Shown here: positions 7,044-14,375 of the stretch, in pieces
How the letters are laid out: each line of letters starts with the position of its first letter
Position numbering within the stretch: position 1 is the stretch's first letter
Source of the DNA: Ilumatobacteraceae bacterium
GTDB taxonomy: Bacteria; Actinomycetota; Acidimicrobiia; Acidimicrobiales; Ilumatobacteraceae
Assembly (NCBI GenBank): GCA_016650435.1
Contig: JAENVT010000385.1
Coordinates: 1-14,524 of the forward strand
Length of the DNA: 14,524 nt
Direction of reading: 5' to 3'
The notes under the pieces: model-generated
Seen by the model: the letters and a program-made list of their open reading frames with translations, nothing else
What the model was told of the DNA's origin: nothing
Database searches by the model: none
Position numbers and translations under genes: made by a program

Positions 7044-7591
7044 CCGAAGACGCGGACGCCGAGATCATCTCGGCACCGCAGGCCGACACACCCGACGTTG
7101 TTCCGTCGGCTCAACGGCGACCGCGCATTCCGCTGCTGACGGCAGCGATCGTTCCAATCGTGCTCGTGGTCGACCAACTGACCAAGAGATGGGCGGTGTC
7201 GGAGCTCTCCGGCAGCGCGCCGCGTCATGTCATCTGGACGTTGCAGTGGAACCTGACGCGCAACAGCGGCATGGCATTTTCACAGGCACAAGGCATCGGC
7301 CCACTGATCGGAATCGCCGCACTTCTGGTGATCGTGTGGTTGGCGTGGACGAGTCGCATGTTGACAAGCCGCATCACTGGGGTTGCTGCTGGTCTGATCG
7401 CCGGTGGTGCGCTCGGCAATCTGGCTGACCGCGTGTTTCGCGGCGACAGGATCTTGCGCGGCGCGGTGATCGACTTCATCGACTTCCAATGGTTCCCGAT
7501 CTTCAACGTTGCCGACATGGCGATCGACATCGGCGGAGCAATCTTCGTGCTGTGGACGGTCTTCGGGCATCGCCGGACCCACGCCGCATGA
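7040..7591 (+). CDS. lspA: Lipoprotein signal peptidase (signal peptidase II)
   Basis: LspA is the membrane aspartyl protease that removes signal peptides from prolipoproteins after lipid attachment. The 183-residue protein begins with about 30 polar residues. Four hydrophobic segments follow, near 32-48, 66-80 (partly buried), 86-106 and 113-125, with a last one at 158-176. Conserved blocks are present: VDQLTK (D45), NLTRNSGMAF (N71, N75), GGALGNLADR with catalytic D130, and FNVADM with catalytic D159. ATG 7040 is chosen because it overlaps the upstream stop as ATGA, which implies translational coupling. An upstream in-frame ATG at 6992 would extend 48 bases into the previous gene and gives no family sequence. 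The extended N-terminus is typical of actinobacterial LspA. Confidence 0.96.
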   Translation: MTEDADAEIISAPQADTPDVVPSAQRRPRIPLLTAAIVPIVLVVDQLTKRWAVSELSGSAPRHVIWTLQWNLTRNSGMAFSQAQGIGPLIGIAALLVIVWLAWTSRMLTSRITGVAAGLIAGGALGNLADRVFRGDRILRGAVIDFIDFQWFPIFNVADMAIDIGGAIFVLWTVFGHRRTHAA

Positions 7592-8505
7592 TCCACGAAG
7601 AGATCCCCGCCGCGCTCGCCGGCGAACGCCTCGATCGCATCGTCGCCTTGATCACCGATTCCAGCCGATCCGACGCCGCGGCGCTTGTCGCTGCCGGTGG
7701 TGTGGTGGTCGATGGCGCGGTGACCGTCTCCGGCAAACTGCGCCTCCAACTCGGCCAGCGCATCGATGTCGACGAGACAAAGCTGCCGACAACCGCAGCA
7801 CCCGAGGCCGATCCAACGGTGCAGTTCACCGTCGTGTACGACGACGAGCACGTCATCGTCGTCGACAAGCCCGCCGGCTTGGTCGTGCATCCCGGCGCCG
7901 GCAATCCAGATGCAACGCTTGTCAACGGTCTGCTGGCCAGGTATGCGGAGATTGCGGGGATCGGCGAGCCCCATCGGCCAGGCATTGTCCATCGTCTCGA
8001 CGTCGGCACTTCCGGTCTCATGGTCGTCGCCCGTTCCGTTCGGGCGTATCACTCGCTGGTCTACGCGCTCGCGCAGCGCGACGTGGCGCGTGTCTATCGC
8101 ACGGTGGTCTGGGGTCATCCGGCAAACCCGAATGGTGTCATCGACGCACCGATTGGGCGAGACCACCGCGACCCGATGCGCATGGCGGTAGTGGTCGATG
8201 GCAAGTCGGCGCGCACCAGGTATCAGGTTCTCGCTATGTACTCGACACCCGCTGAGGCGAGCGCGTTGGAGTGCCGGCTGGAGTCCGGCCGTACCCATCA
8301 GATCAGAGTGCATCTCGCGGCGATTGGCCATCCGGTGATCGGTGACGGCACCTATGGAGGCATCCGTCACGGCATCGTGTCGCCGCGCCCGTTCTTGCAC
8401 GCAGCCGAACTGGCCTTCATCCATCCCATCAGCAACGAACCGATGTCGTTCACGTCGCCGCTGCCCGATGATCTGGCAGCGGTCGAGGCTCAGCTCACAA
8501 CGTAG
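7588..8505 (+). CDS. rluD: RluD-like pseudouridine synthase (RluA family)
   Basis: A RluA-family enzyme that converts uridine to pseudouridine in RNA. By family and by its place after lspA it is most likely the 23S rRNA enzyme RluD (helix 69). The 305 residues comprise an N-terminal S4 RNA-binding domain (about 12-62, with GERLDRIVA and AAGGVVVDG) and a catalytic domain. This carries the motif HRLDVGTSGLMVVA with catalytic D138, then RVYRTVVWG, and the late motifs LESGRTHQIRVHLAAIGHPVIGD. ATG 7588 overlaps the lspA stop as ATGA; the frame is open upstream, but that sequence is lspA read in another frame. The stop TAG is at 8503-8505, inside the end of the convergent regulator gene. The exact target uridines cannot be read from sequence. 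Confidence 0.93.
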   Translation: MIHEEIPAALAGERLDRIVALITDSSRSDAAALVAAGGVVVDGAVTVSGKLRLQLGQRIDVDETKLPTTAAPEADPTVQFTVVYDDEHVIVVDKPAGLVVHPGAGNPDATLVNGLLARYAEIAGIGEPHRPGIVHRLDVGTSGLMVVARSVRAYHSLVYALAQRDVARVYRTVVWGHPANPNGVIDAPIGRDHRDPMRMAVVVDGKSARTRYQVLAMYSTPAEASALECRLESGRTHQIRVHLAAIGHPVIGDGTYGGIRHGIVSPRPFLHAAELAFIHPISNEPMSFTSPLPDDLAAVEAQLTT

Positions 8506-8962
8506 CGAGGCCCTCTTCGATGCGCGCTTCGGGCCACGGAGCTACGCCGCGCGCGGCGTCGGCAACGGACTGCAACGTGAACGCCTCGAGCAGCCGCCGC
8601 ATCTGGTCCCCGGCCGACTTCCAAATGGCCAACAAGACACACTGGCCCTCGTGATCGCAGGCGCCATCTTGATGTGGCTCTCCGAAATCGCCGAGGCTGA
8701 TCGGACCGTCGACGGCGCTGAGGATCTCCCCGATTCTGATCTCCGACGGGCTCCTGGCCAGCACGTAACCGCCGCCGACGCCACGCTTCGACTTCACCAG
8801 GCCGGCGCCCTTCAAGGCCAGAAGAATCTGCTCGAGATAGGGCTGAGGGATTGCCGTGCGCTCGGCGATATCGCGCACCGACGTTGGGCCGGTTCCGTCC
8901 ATGTGCAGCGCTAAAGAGAGCAGGGCCCGACAGGCGTAATCACCCTTGCTGGAAACGCGCAC
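8495..8962 (-). CDS. Rrf2/IscR family transcriptional regulator
   Basis: Rrf2 proteins are winged-helix dimers that often sense iron-sulfur status, nitric oxide or redox state. This 155-residue protein shows the family's hallmarks: MRVSSKGDYACRAL at the N-terminus, the recognition helix region TSVRDIAERTAIPQPYLEQIL, and the wing RGVGGGYVLARSPSEI, followed by IGEILSAVDGP. Only two of the three usual cluster cysteines are present: C102 and C108 (CX5C). The place of the third in IscR holds W114. C11 is extra. Iron-sulfur binding is therefore possible but unproven. The start is GTG 8962; the ATG at 8967 on this strand is out of frame. The gene converges on rluD with an 11-base overlap and diverges from the phosphodiesterase gene, so the short shared intergenic region is a likely operator. 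It may repress itself and the neighbour; this is inference. Confidence 0.93.
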   Translation of the reverse strand: MRVSSKGDYACRALLSLALHMDGTGPTSVRDIAERTAIPQPYLEQILLALKGAGLVKSKRGVGGGYVLARSPSEIRIGEILSAVDGPISLGDFGEPHQDGACDHEGQCVLLAIWKSAGDQMRRLLEAFTLQSVADAARGVAPWPEARIEEGLATL

Positions 8963-8968
8963 GCCATC

Positions 8969-8974
8969 AATCTA
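8969..8974 (-). promoter_or_regulatory. Candidate -10 box for the Rrf2 regulator, leaderless spacing
   Basis: On the minus strand TAGATT is followed by exactly six bases (GATGGC) and then the GTG start at 8962. Transcription would begin at the start codon. No ribosome binding site is present. No clear -35 was found. The spacing equals that before divIVA. Confidence 0.5.
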
Positions 8975-8986
8975 GGGCTTTCTGGC

Positions 8987-8992
8987 TATCTT
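8987..8992 (+). promoter_or_regulatory. Candidate -10 box for the phosphodiesterase/bpa unit
   Basis: TATCTT lies ten bases before GTG 9003, giving a start near 8999 and a leader of only a few bases. It faces away from the Rrf2 promoter at 8969-8974. If real, it rules out the TTG start at 8991, which lies inside this box. Support is limited to the hexamer and the gene arrangement. Confidence 0.3.
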
Positions 8993-9002
8993 GACTGTTC
9001 CC

Positions 9003-10106
9003 GTGACAGAGCAACCGACCTTCCCCGATTATTCAGGCGCCAACGTGCGTGCAATCATGCCGACGTTGCTGGCGCCCCAGCGGGGAGCCGAACGGGATTG
9101 GATGCCTGCTCCTGTGCGCGACGCCCGCCAGGTCGTGGTTCTTGTTCTCGACGGACTCGGCTGGGAGCAGCTGGTCCAGCACCGCGCCGAAATGCCCACC
9201 TTGGCAGCCTTCGAGGGAGGGCCGATCACGACCGTCGCTCCGTCCACGACAGCGACAGCTTTGACGTCCATCACCACGGGTTTGACGCCCGGTGAGCACG
9301 GTCTCGTCGGCTACCGCCTCGATGTCGGTGGCGAGGTTCTCAACGTGCTGCGTTGGTCGACGTCAGGCGGTGATGCTCGTCGCAAGCACGAGCCGAGCCG
9401 CATACAACCCTTCGCTCCGTTCATGGGCCAGCCGATACCCGTGGTGACGAAGGCCGACTTCGAGCGCACCGCGTTCACCGAGGCTCACCTGCGCGGCGGA
9501 CGGCTCGTCGGATGGCGCGCCGCCTCGAGTCTGGCTGTCACGATCGGCGAATTGCTCCGTGCCGGCGAGCCACTGATCTACGCGTACTACGACGGGATCG
9601 ACAAAATTGCCCACGAGCGCGGTTTCGGTCCGTACTACGAAGCCGAGCTGCGATCTGCGGACGACATCATCGAGCAGGTGCGTGCCCAACTCATCGACGA
9701 CTCGGCATTGCTCGTCACCGCGGATCACGGTCAGGTCGACGTTGGCACCAACGACCGGGCGATAGCCGACGAGGCGATGAAGTTGACGAGATACCTTTCG
9801 GGCGAGGGGCGCTTCCGATGGCTCCACGCTCGTCCTGGCGCCGCAGCCGAGCTGCTCGACGCCGCGGTCTCCGCGCACAGCGACGTGGCCTGGGTGATGA
9901 GCCGTCAAGAGCTCATCGAAGGCGGCTGGTTCGGTCCCGTCGTCAGTCCGCCAATCGCCGCGCGCTTCGGAGACGTGGCACTGATGCCCAAGACACCGAT
10001 CAGCTTTTTCGACTCTGCCGACAGCGGTCCCTATCCCTTGGTGTGTCGACACGGGTCGCTCACATCTGCTGAGATGCTGGTGCCGTTGTTGGCCAGCACA
10101 CCGTGA
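9003..10106 (+). CDS. Predicted nucleotide pyrophosphatase/phosphodiesterase (alkaline phosphatase superfamily)
   Basis: A 367-residue enzyme of the type I phosphodiesterase/nucleotide pyrophosphatase family, which hydrolyses phosphodiester or pyrophosphate bonds with two metal ions. The expected seven metal and nucleophile positions can be placed in family order: D50 (VLDGLG), T83 (APSTTATALTS; T82 is the alternative), D200 and H204 (DGIDKIAH), D241 and H242 (TADHGQVDVG) and H350 (VCRHGSLTSAEM). No signal peptide or membrane segment is seen, so it is probably cytosolic. The substrate is unknown. The start is uncertain: GTG 9003 is preferred because TTG 8991 overlaps a likely -10 box; neither has a ribosome binding site. 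The gene is divergent from the Rrf2 regulator and lies 28 bases before bpa, probably in one operon with it. Confidence 0.88.
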   Translation: MTEQPTFPDYSGANVRAIMPTLLAPQRGAERDWMPAPVRDARQVVVLVLDGLGWEQLVQHRAEMPTLAAFEGGPITTVAPSTTATALTSITTGLTPGEHGLVGYRLDVGGEVLNVLRWSTSGGDARRKHEPSRIQPFAPFMGQPIPVVTKADFERTAFTEAHLRGGRLVGWRAASSLAVTIGELLRAGEPLIYAYYDGIDKIAHERGFGPYYEAELRSADDIIEQVRAQLIDDSALLVTADHGQVDVGTNDRAIADEAMKLTRYLSGEGRFRWLHARPGAAAELLDAAVSAHSDVAWVMSRQELIEGGWFGPVVSPPIAARFGDVALMPKTPISFFDSADSGPYPLVCRHGSLTSAEMLVPLLASTP

Positions 10107-10123
10107 AGTCCCTCGTTCTTTCC

Positions 10124-10129
10124 AAGGAG
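10124..10129 (+). promoter_or_regulatory. Ribosome binding site deciding the bpa start
   Basis: AAGGAG ends five bases before ATG 10135. It is only two bases from the in-frame GTG at 10132, too close for normal initiation. This favours ATG 10135. Confidence 0.75.
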
Positions 10130-10134
10130 CTGTG

Positions 10135-10647
10135 ATGTCGATCGAAGAACCACAAAGCGGGACAACCGAAGTCGTCGTCGCGTCACCGCCAGAACCCGAT
10201 CTGACCGAGACGGTGACAGCACCCGCGAAGGTGATGCGCATCGGCTCGATGGTGAAGCAACTGCTCGAAGAGGTCCGCACTGGTGCCCTCGACGAGGCCA
10301 GCCGCGAGCGACTGGCCGAGATCTACGAGCGTTCGATCGTGGAGTTGTCCGAGGCGCTATCACCTGACCTCCAGGATGAACTCAAAAACCTGGCACTGCC
10401 GTTCAAGGACGGCGAGATTCCCTCAGATGGCGAGTTGCGTGTCGCCAAAGCCCAGCTGGTGGGGTGGTTGGAGGGTCTCTTCCACGGGATCCAGGCCACG
10501 CTGTTCGCACAGCAGATCGCCGCTCGCCAGCAGCTGGAGGGAATGCGTCAGCTGCCACCAGGTGCGATGGCCGGCGGGCCTGGTGGGGGACAAGTCCCCG
10601 GCGGTCCAGCCATCGATGTTGCCGATAGGCCTGGCACGTACCTCTAG
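10135..10647 (+). CDS. bpa: Bacterial proteasome activator Bpa (PafE)
   Basis: Bpa forms a dodecameric ring that opens the 20S proteasome gate without ATP and feeds it unfolded or Pup-independent substrates such as HspR in Mycobacterium. The 170-residue protein closely follows the mycobacterial protein (about 175 residues). It has a variable acidic N-terminus (1-28), then AKVMRIGSMVKQLLEEVR, LDEASRERL, LPFKDGEIPSDGELR and the highly conserved AQLVGWLEGLFHGIQATLFAQQ (107-127), which make up the helical bundle. A Gly/Pro-rich linker follows. The C-terminus is GTYL (167-170), matching the GQYL motif that docks into the proteasome alpha ring, with Thr for Gln. An intact proteasome is expected elsewhere in the genome. 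The gene follows the phosphodiesterase gene closely and precedes dnaE by 83 bases. Confidence 0.94.
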   Translation: MSIEEPQSGTTEVVVASPPEPDLTETVTAPAKVMRIGSMVKQLLEEVRTGALDEASRERLAEIYERSIVELSEALSPDLQDELKNLALPFKDGEIPSDGELRVAKAQLVGWLEGLFHGIQATLFAQQIAARQQLEGMRQLPPGAMAGGPGGGQVPGGPAIDVADRPGTYL

Positions 10648-10669
10648 GAAAGCGAGTAGGGTTCCGAGC

Positions 10670-10675
10670 TAAATC
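10670..10675 (+). promoter_or_regulatory. Weak candidate -10 box upstream of dnaE
   Basis: TAAATC lies in the 83-base gap between bpa and dnaE. The match is modest and there is no clear -35. The rest of the gap shows no hairpin terminator. GAGAGG at 10716-10721 is the likely ribosome binding site, nine bases before the TTG start. Confidence 0.2.
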
Positions 10676-10730
10676 ACATCCGTGTAAGTAGCGCAGCAGC
10701 CAGGCCAAGAATCCAGAGAGGCATTGCAAA

Positions 10731-13700
10731 TTGGGGGATTCCTTCACCCACCTCCACGTCCACACCGAGTTCTCGATGCTCGACGGGGCAGCGCGGCTCG
10801 ACGACCTTGTCGCCAAGGCAGTGGCCGATGGCCAGCCGGCACTCGGCATCACCGACCACGGCAACATGTACGGGGTGCTCGAGTTCTTCAAGGAGTGTCG
10901 CGCGCAAGGTGTCAAACCGATCATCGGCACCGAGGCGTACATGGCCTACGAGACCCGCAGCGAGCGACCGCCGCGGCGTGGGCGAGTCGACGATTCTGGC
11001 GGTGACACCGAGGGCGGAAAGAAGCTCTACTACCACCTGACCCTGCTCGCCGAGAACGACAAGGGCTACCACAACCTCATTCAGCTGGCCAGCCTGGCGT
11101 TCATGGAGGGCTACTACTACAAGCCGAGGATGGACTGGGAGCTGCTCGGCCGATACCACGAGGGTTTGATCGCCACCACCGGCTGCCTCGGTGGGCACGT
11201 GCTGCAGTCGCTGCTGCAAGGCGACGAGAAAGGGGCGCTCGACAAGGCCGGTCGTCTGCAAGACATCTTCGGCAAGGACAATCTGTTCGTCGAACTGCAA
11301 GACCACGGGTTGCAGGCGCAGCGTGACACCAATCCCAAACTCGTCGAGATCGCCCGCAAGATCGGCGCCCCGCTGATGGCCACCAACGACTCGCACTACG
11401 TGCACCGCGAAGATCACGAGGCCCACGACGCGCTGCTGTGCGTACAGACCGGGGCAACGCTCAGTGATCCGAAGCGGTTCAAGTTCGAGGGCCAAGAGCA
11501 CTACCTGAAGACGTCGGCAGAGATGCGCTACTTGTTTCGCGACCTTCCCGAGGCGTGCGACAACACGTTGTGGATCGCCGAGCGTGCCGATGTCAACATC
11601 GAGTTCGGTAAGCCGCAGCTGCCCGACTTCCCGATTCCCGAAGGCTTCACCGACGACGCCAGCTATCTCGACCACCTCACGTGGGAAGGTGCCAAGCAGC
11701 GGTGGGGTCACGAGCTGTCGCCGTCGGTCGTCGAGCGGCTGGCGTACGAGCTGCAGGTCATCAAGAACATGGGCTTCGCCTCGTACTTCTTGATCGTCTG
11801 GGATCTGATCAGGTACGCCAAGGACAACGACATCCGCGTCGGGCCGGGGCGCGGTTCCGCCGCCGGTTGCGCCGTTGCCTACAGCCTGCGAATCACCGAT
11901 CTCGACCCGATCCGCTACGACCTGCTGTTCGAACGCTTCTTGAACCCCAGCCGCATCTCGATGCCCGACATCGACATGGACTTCGACTCGAGATTCCGAG
12001 ACCGGATGATCAGCTACGCCGCCGAGAAGTACGGCCGCGATCACGTCGCCCAGATCATCACCTTCGGCACGATCAAGGCACGTAACGCAGTGCGCGACGC
12101 GGCACGCGTGCTTGGTTACCCATACGGCGTCGGCGACAAGATCGCTAAAGCGATGCCGCCGCTCGTGATGGGACGCGACACTCCGTTGAAGTACTGCTTC
12201 GAGCAGAACCCGAGGTACCTCGACGGCTACAAGGCCGCCAGCGAACTTCGGGCAATGTGCGATGCCGATCCGGATGTGAAACGGGTCGTCGATGTCGCCA
12301 AAGGTCTCGAAGGCCTGAAGCGCAGCGACGGCATTCATGCAGCAGCGGTCGTCATCACCAAGGAGCCGCTGACCAACTACCTGCCGATTCAGCGCAAGCC
12401 GGAGGCGGGTGGCCGGCCGGAGGACGCGCCCGTCGTCACCCAGTACGAGATGCATGGTGTCGAGGATCTGGGGTTGTTGAAGATGGACTTCCTCGGCCTG
12501 CGCAACCTCGATGTCATCACCGACACCGTCGAGATGGTCCGAGTGGTGAAGGACCCCGAGTTCGACATCGACGCGGTGCCGCTCGACGATCAGATGGTCT
12601 TCGATCTGCTCGGCAGGGGCGAGACGATGGGTGTGTTCCAGCTCGAGTCTCCGCCGATGCGAGCCTTGTTACGCTCGCTCGCGCCAACCAGCTTCGGCGA
12701 TGTGTCCGCCGTGATCGCGCTCTATCGGCCGGGGCCGATGAGCGTCAACATGCACTACGACTATGCCGACCGCAAGAACGGCCGGCAGGTGGTCAGTTAC
12801 TTCCACCCCGACGCCGAGGAAGTGCTCGGCGACACGTACGGCCTGATGATCTACCAAGAGAGCGTCATGCGCGTCGCGCAGAAGTTCGCTGGGTACTCGT
12901 TGGCCGAGGCCGACAACCTGCGCAAGGCGATGGGCAAGAAGTCGCGCGAGGTCATGGCCGCGGCGCGTGCTGCGTTCGAGGCCGGAGCCGAACGTTGCGG
13001 ATACGGTCAGGTGCTCGGCAAGCAGTTGTTCGATGTGATCGAACGGTTCGCCGACTACGCCTTCAACAAGAGCCATACGTTCGGCTACGGCCTCATCACA
13101 TACCAGACGGCGTACCTCAAAGCGCACTATCCCGTCGAGTACTTCGCCTGTCTGTTGTCGAGCGTCAAGAGCAACCTCGACAAGGCCGCGGTCTATCTCA
13201 GCGATGCCCGCGCTGCCGGCATCAAGGTGCTGACACCGGATGTCAATCGCTCGGTCATGGACTTTGCCACGGTGGGCGCCGACGAGGTCGCCGCCGACGT
13301 CACGATCGCCGCGGGCGCACCCGGCGCCATCACGTTCGGGCTGTCCGCGATCCGCAACGTGGGGGAGGGCTTGGTCGAACTGCTGCTCGGCGAACGCAAC
13401 ACCAACGGAACCTTCCAGTCGTTCCACGACTTCGCCGAGCGCGTACCCGAGCCGGTGCTCAACAAGCGCACCGTCGAGTCGTTGATCAAAGCCGGTGCCT
13501 TTGACTCGCTCGGGCATCCGCGGCGCGGGTTGTTGATGGTCTTCGAGCAGATCATCGACGGGACGCTGGTACGGCGTCGCGAGCGCGACCAAGGTGTGAT
13601 GAGCCTCTTCGGCGACCTCGGCAGCGACAGCGTCGAGGGATTCGACGAACGGGTCGCGATCCCCGACAACGAGTTCGACAAGAGTGATCGCCTGCGCTTC

Positions 13701-14297
13701 GAGAAAGAGATGCTCGGGTTGTATGTCTCCGACCATCCGCTGCTGGGAGTCGAAGCGGCGTTGCGTCGCAAGGTCGACTGTGGCATCGCCGAGGCACCGG
13801 AGCGCGAGGACGGCGCCGTGTTGGTGCTCGGCGGAGTCATCACCAACATGTCTCGCAAGTTCACCAAGAAGGGTGACCAGATGGCGGTGTTCATCCTCGA
13901 AGATCTCGACAGCACAATCGAGGTCACCGTCTTCCCTCGGGCGTTGATGGAGCTCGGGCATAAGTTGATCGACGATTCGATCGTCACGGTCAAAGGTCGC
14001 GTCGACAAGCGCGACGAGACGCGCGTTGGTTTCATGGCCCTCGACGTCAGCATCGTCGAAGGTCTCGATACCGCATCGGCGTCATCGTTGCGGCTCAAGG
14101 TGCCGTCGACGTCGCTGAACGAACTGAAAATTCATCAGATCCGCAAGATTCTTCGTGACCACCCCGGAGAGTCCGCTGTGTACCTTCACATCGGCCACGG
14201 GAAGATATTGCGCCTGGCAGACGAGTTTTGTGTCGACCTCGACCGGGCCGTCGGTGAGCTGCGAATGTTGCTCGGTCACGACGCCGTCATGCTCTAA
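10731..14297 (+). CDS. dnaE: DNA polymerase III alpha subunit (DnaE1-type replicative polymerase)
   Basis: The replicative C-family polymerase subunit. Its 1188 residues compare with about 1184 in Mycobacterium DnaE1. The PHP domain opens with FTHLHVHTEFSMLDGAA and keeps the metal ligands expected for 3'-5' proofreading: H9 and H11, D42 and H43 (TDHG), E68 (GTEAY) and the later block DSHYVHREDHEAHDALL. The palm holds GPGRGSAAG, PDIDMDFD with catalytic D413 and D415, and MDFLGLRNL with D586. A beta-clamp binding motif, QGVMSLF, lies at 954-960. An OB fold with GGVITNMSRKFTKKG follows near 1030-1070. The start is TTG 10731, chosen because it begins directly at the conserved PHP sequence and has GAGAGG upstream; no better start exists in frame. 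The frame is uninterrupted, with no intein. Confidence 0.97.
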   Translation: MGDSFTHLHVHTEFSMLDGAARLDDLVAKAVADGQPALGITDHGNMYGVLEFFKECRAQGVKPIIGTEAYMAYETRSERPPRRGRVDDSGGDTEGGKKLYYHLTLLAENDKGYHNLIQLASLAFMEGYYYKPRMDWELLGRYHEGLIATTGCLGGHVLQSLLQGDEKGALDKAGRLQDIFGKDNLFVELQDHGLQAQRDTNPKLVEIARKIGAPLMATNDSHYVHREDHEAHDALLCVQTGATLSDPKRFKFEGQEHYLKTSAEMRYLFRDLPEACDNTLWIAERADVNIEFGKPQLPDFPIPEGFTDDASYLDHLTWEGAKQRWGHELSPSVVERLAYELQVIKNMGFASYFLIVWDLIRYAKDNDIRVGPGRGSAAGCAVAYSLRITDLDPIRYDLLFERFLNPSRISMPDIDMDFDSRFRDRMISYAAEKYGRDHVAQIITFGTIKARNAVRDAARVLGYPYGVGDKIAKAMPPLVMGRDTPLKYCFEQNPRYLDGYKAASELRAMCDADPDVKRVVDVAKGLEGLKRSDGIHAAAVVITKEPLTNYLPIQRKPEAGGRPEDAPVVTQYEMHGVEDLGLLKMDFLGLRNLDVITDTVEMVRVVKDPEFDIDAVPLDDQMVFDLLGRGETMGVFQLESPPMRALLRSLAPTSFGDVSAVIALYRPGPMSVNMHYDYADRKNGRQVVSYFHPDAEEVLGDTYGLMIYQESVMRVAQKFAGYSLAEADNLRKAMGKKSREVMAAARAAFEAGAERCGYGQVLGKQLFDVIERFADYAFNKSHTFGYGLITYQTAYLKAHYPVEYFACLLSSVKSNLDKAAVYLSDARAAGIKVLTPDVNRSVMDFATVGADEVAADVTIAAGAPGAITFGLSAIRNVGEGLVELLLGERNTNGTFQSFHDFAERVPEPVLNKRTVESLIKAGAFDSLGHPRRGLLMVFEQIIDGTLVRRRERDQGVMSLFGDLGSDSVEGFDERVAIPDNEFDKSDRLRFEKEMLGLYVSDHPLLGVEAALRRKVDCGIAEAPEREDGAVLVLGGVITNMSRKFTKKGDQMAVFILEDLDSTIEVTVFPRALMELGHKLIDDSIVTVKGRVDKRDETRVGFMALDVSIVEGLDTASASSLRLKVPSTSLNELKIHQIRKILRDHPGESAVYLHIGHGKILRLADEFCVDLDRAVGELRMLLGHDAVML

Positions 14298-14333
14298 TCG
14301 TCGTCCGCCTTTTCGAAATCTCCGATTTTCTGG

Positions 14334-14339
14334 CAGAAT
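14334..14339 (+). promoter_or_regulatory. Candidate extended -10 box for the last gene
   Basis: CAGAAT preceded by TGG (14331-14333) resembles an extended -10 element and would start transcription near 14346, about 30 bases before ATG 14376. No -35 is evident. An imperfect hairpin (14315-14320 with 14324-14330) lies just upstream but has no T run. Confidence 0.3.
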
Positions 14340-14375
14340 GGAGGCTTCGCACGACGACATGAGGAGCTCTACAGC

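Noticed and set aside
7489..7587. Longer RluD starting upstream within lspA
   Set aside because: The extra residues are lspA read in another frame. The S4 domain begins just after ATG 7588, which overlaps the lspA stop.
10674..13961. Large minus-strand open frames (593 and 430 codons) opposite dnaE
   Set aside because: Same cause as above: dnaE is intact through its full length, and these frames show no domain, start signal or ribosome binding site.
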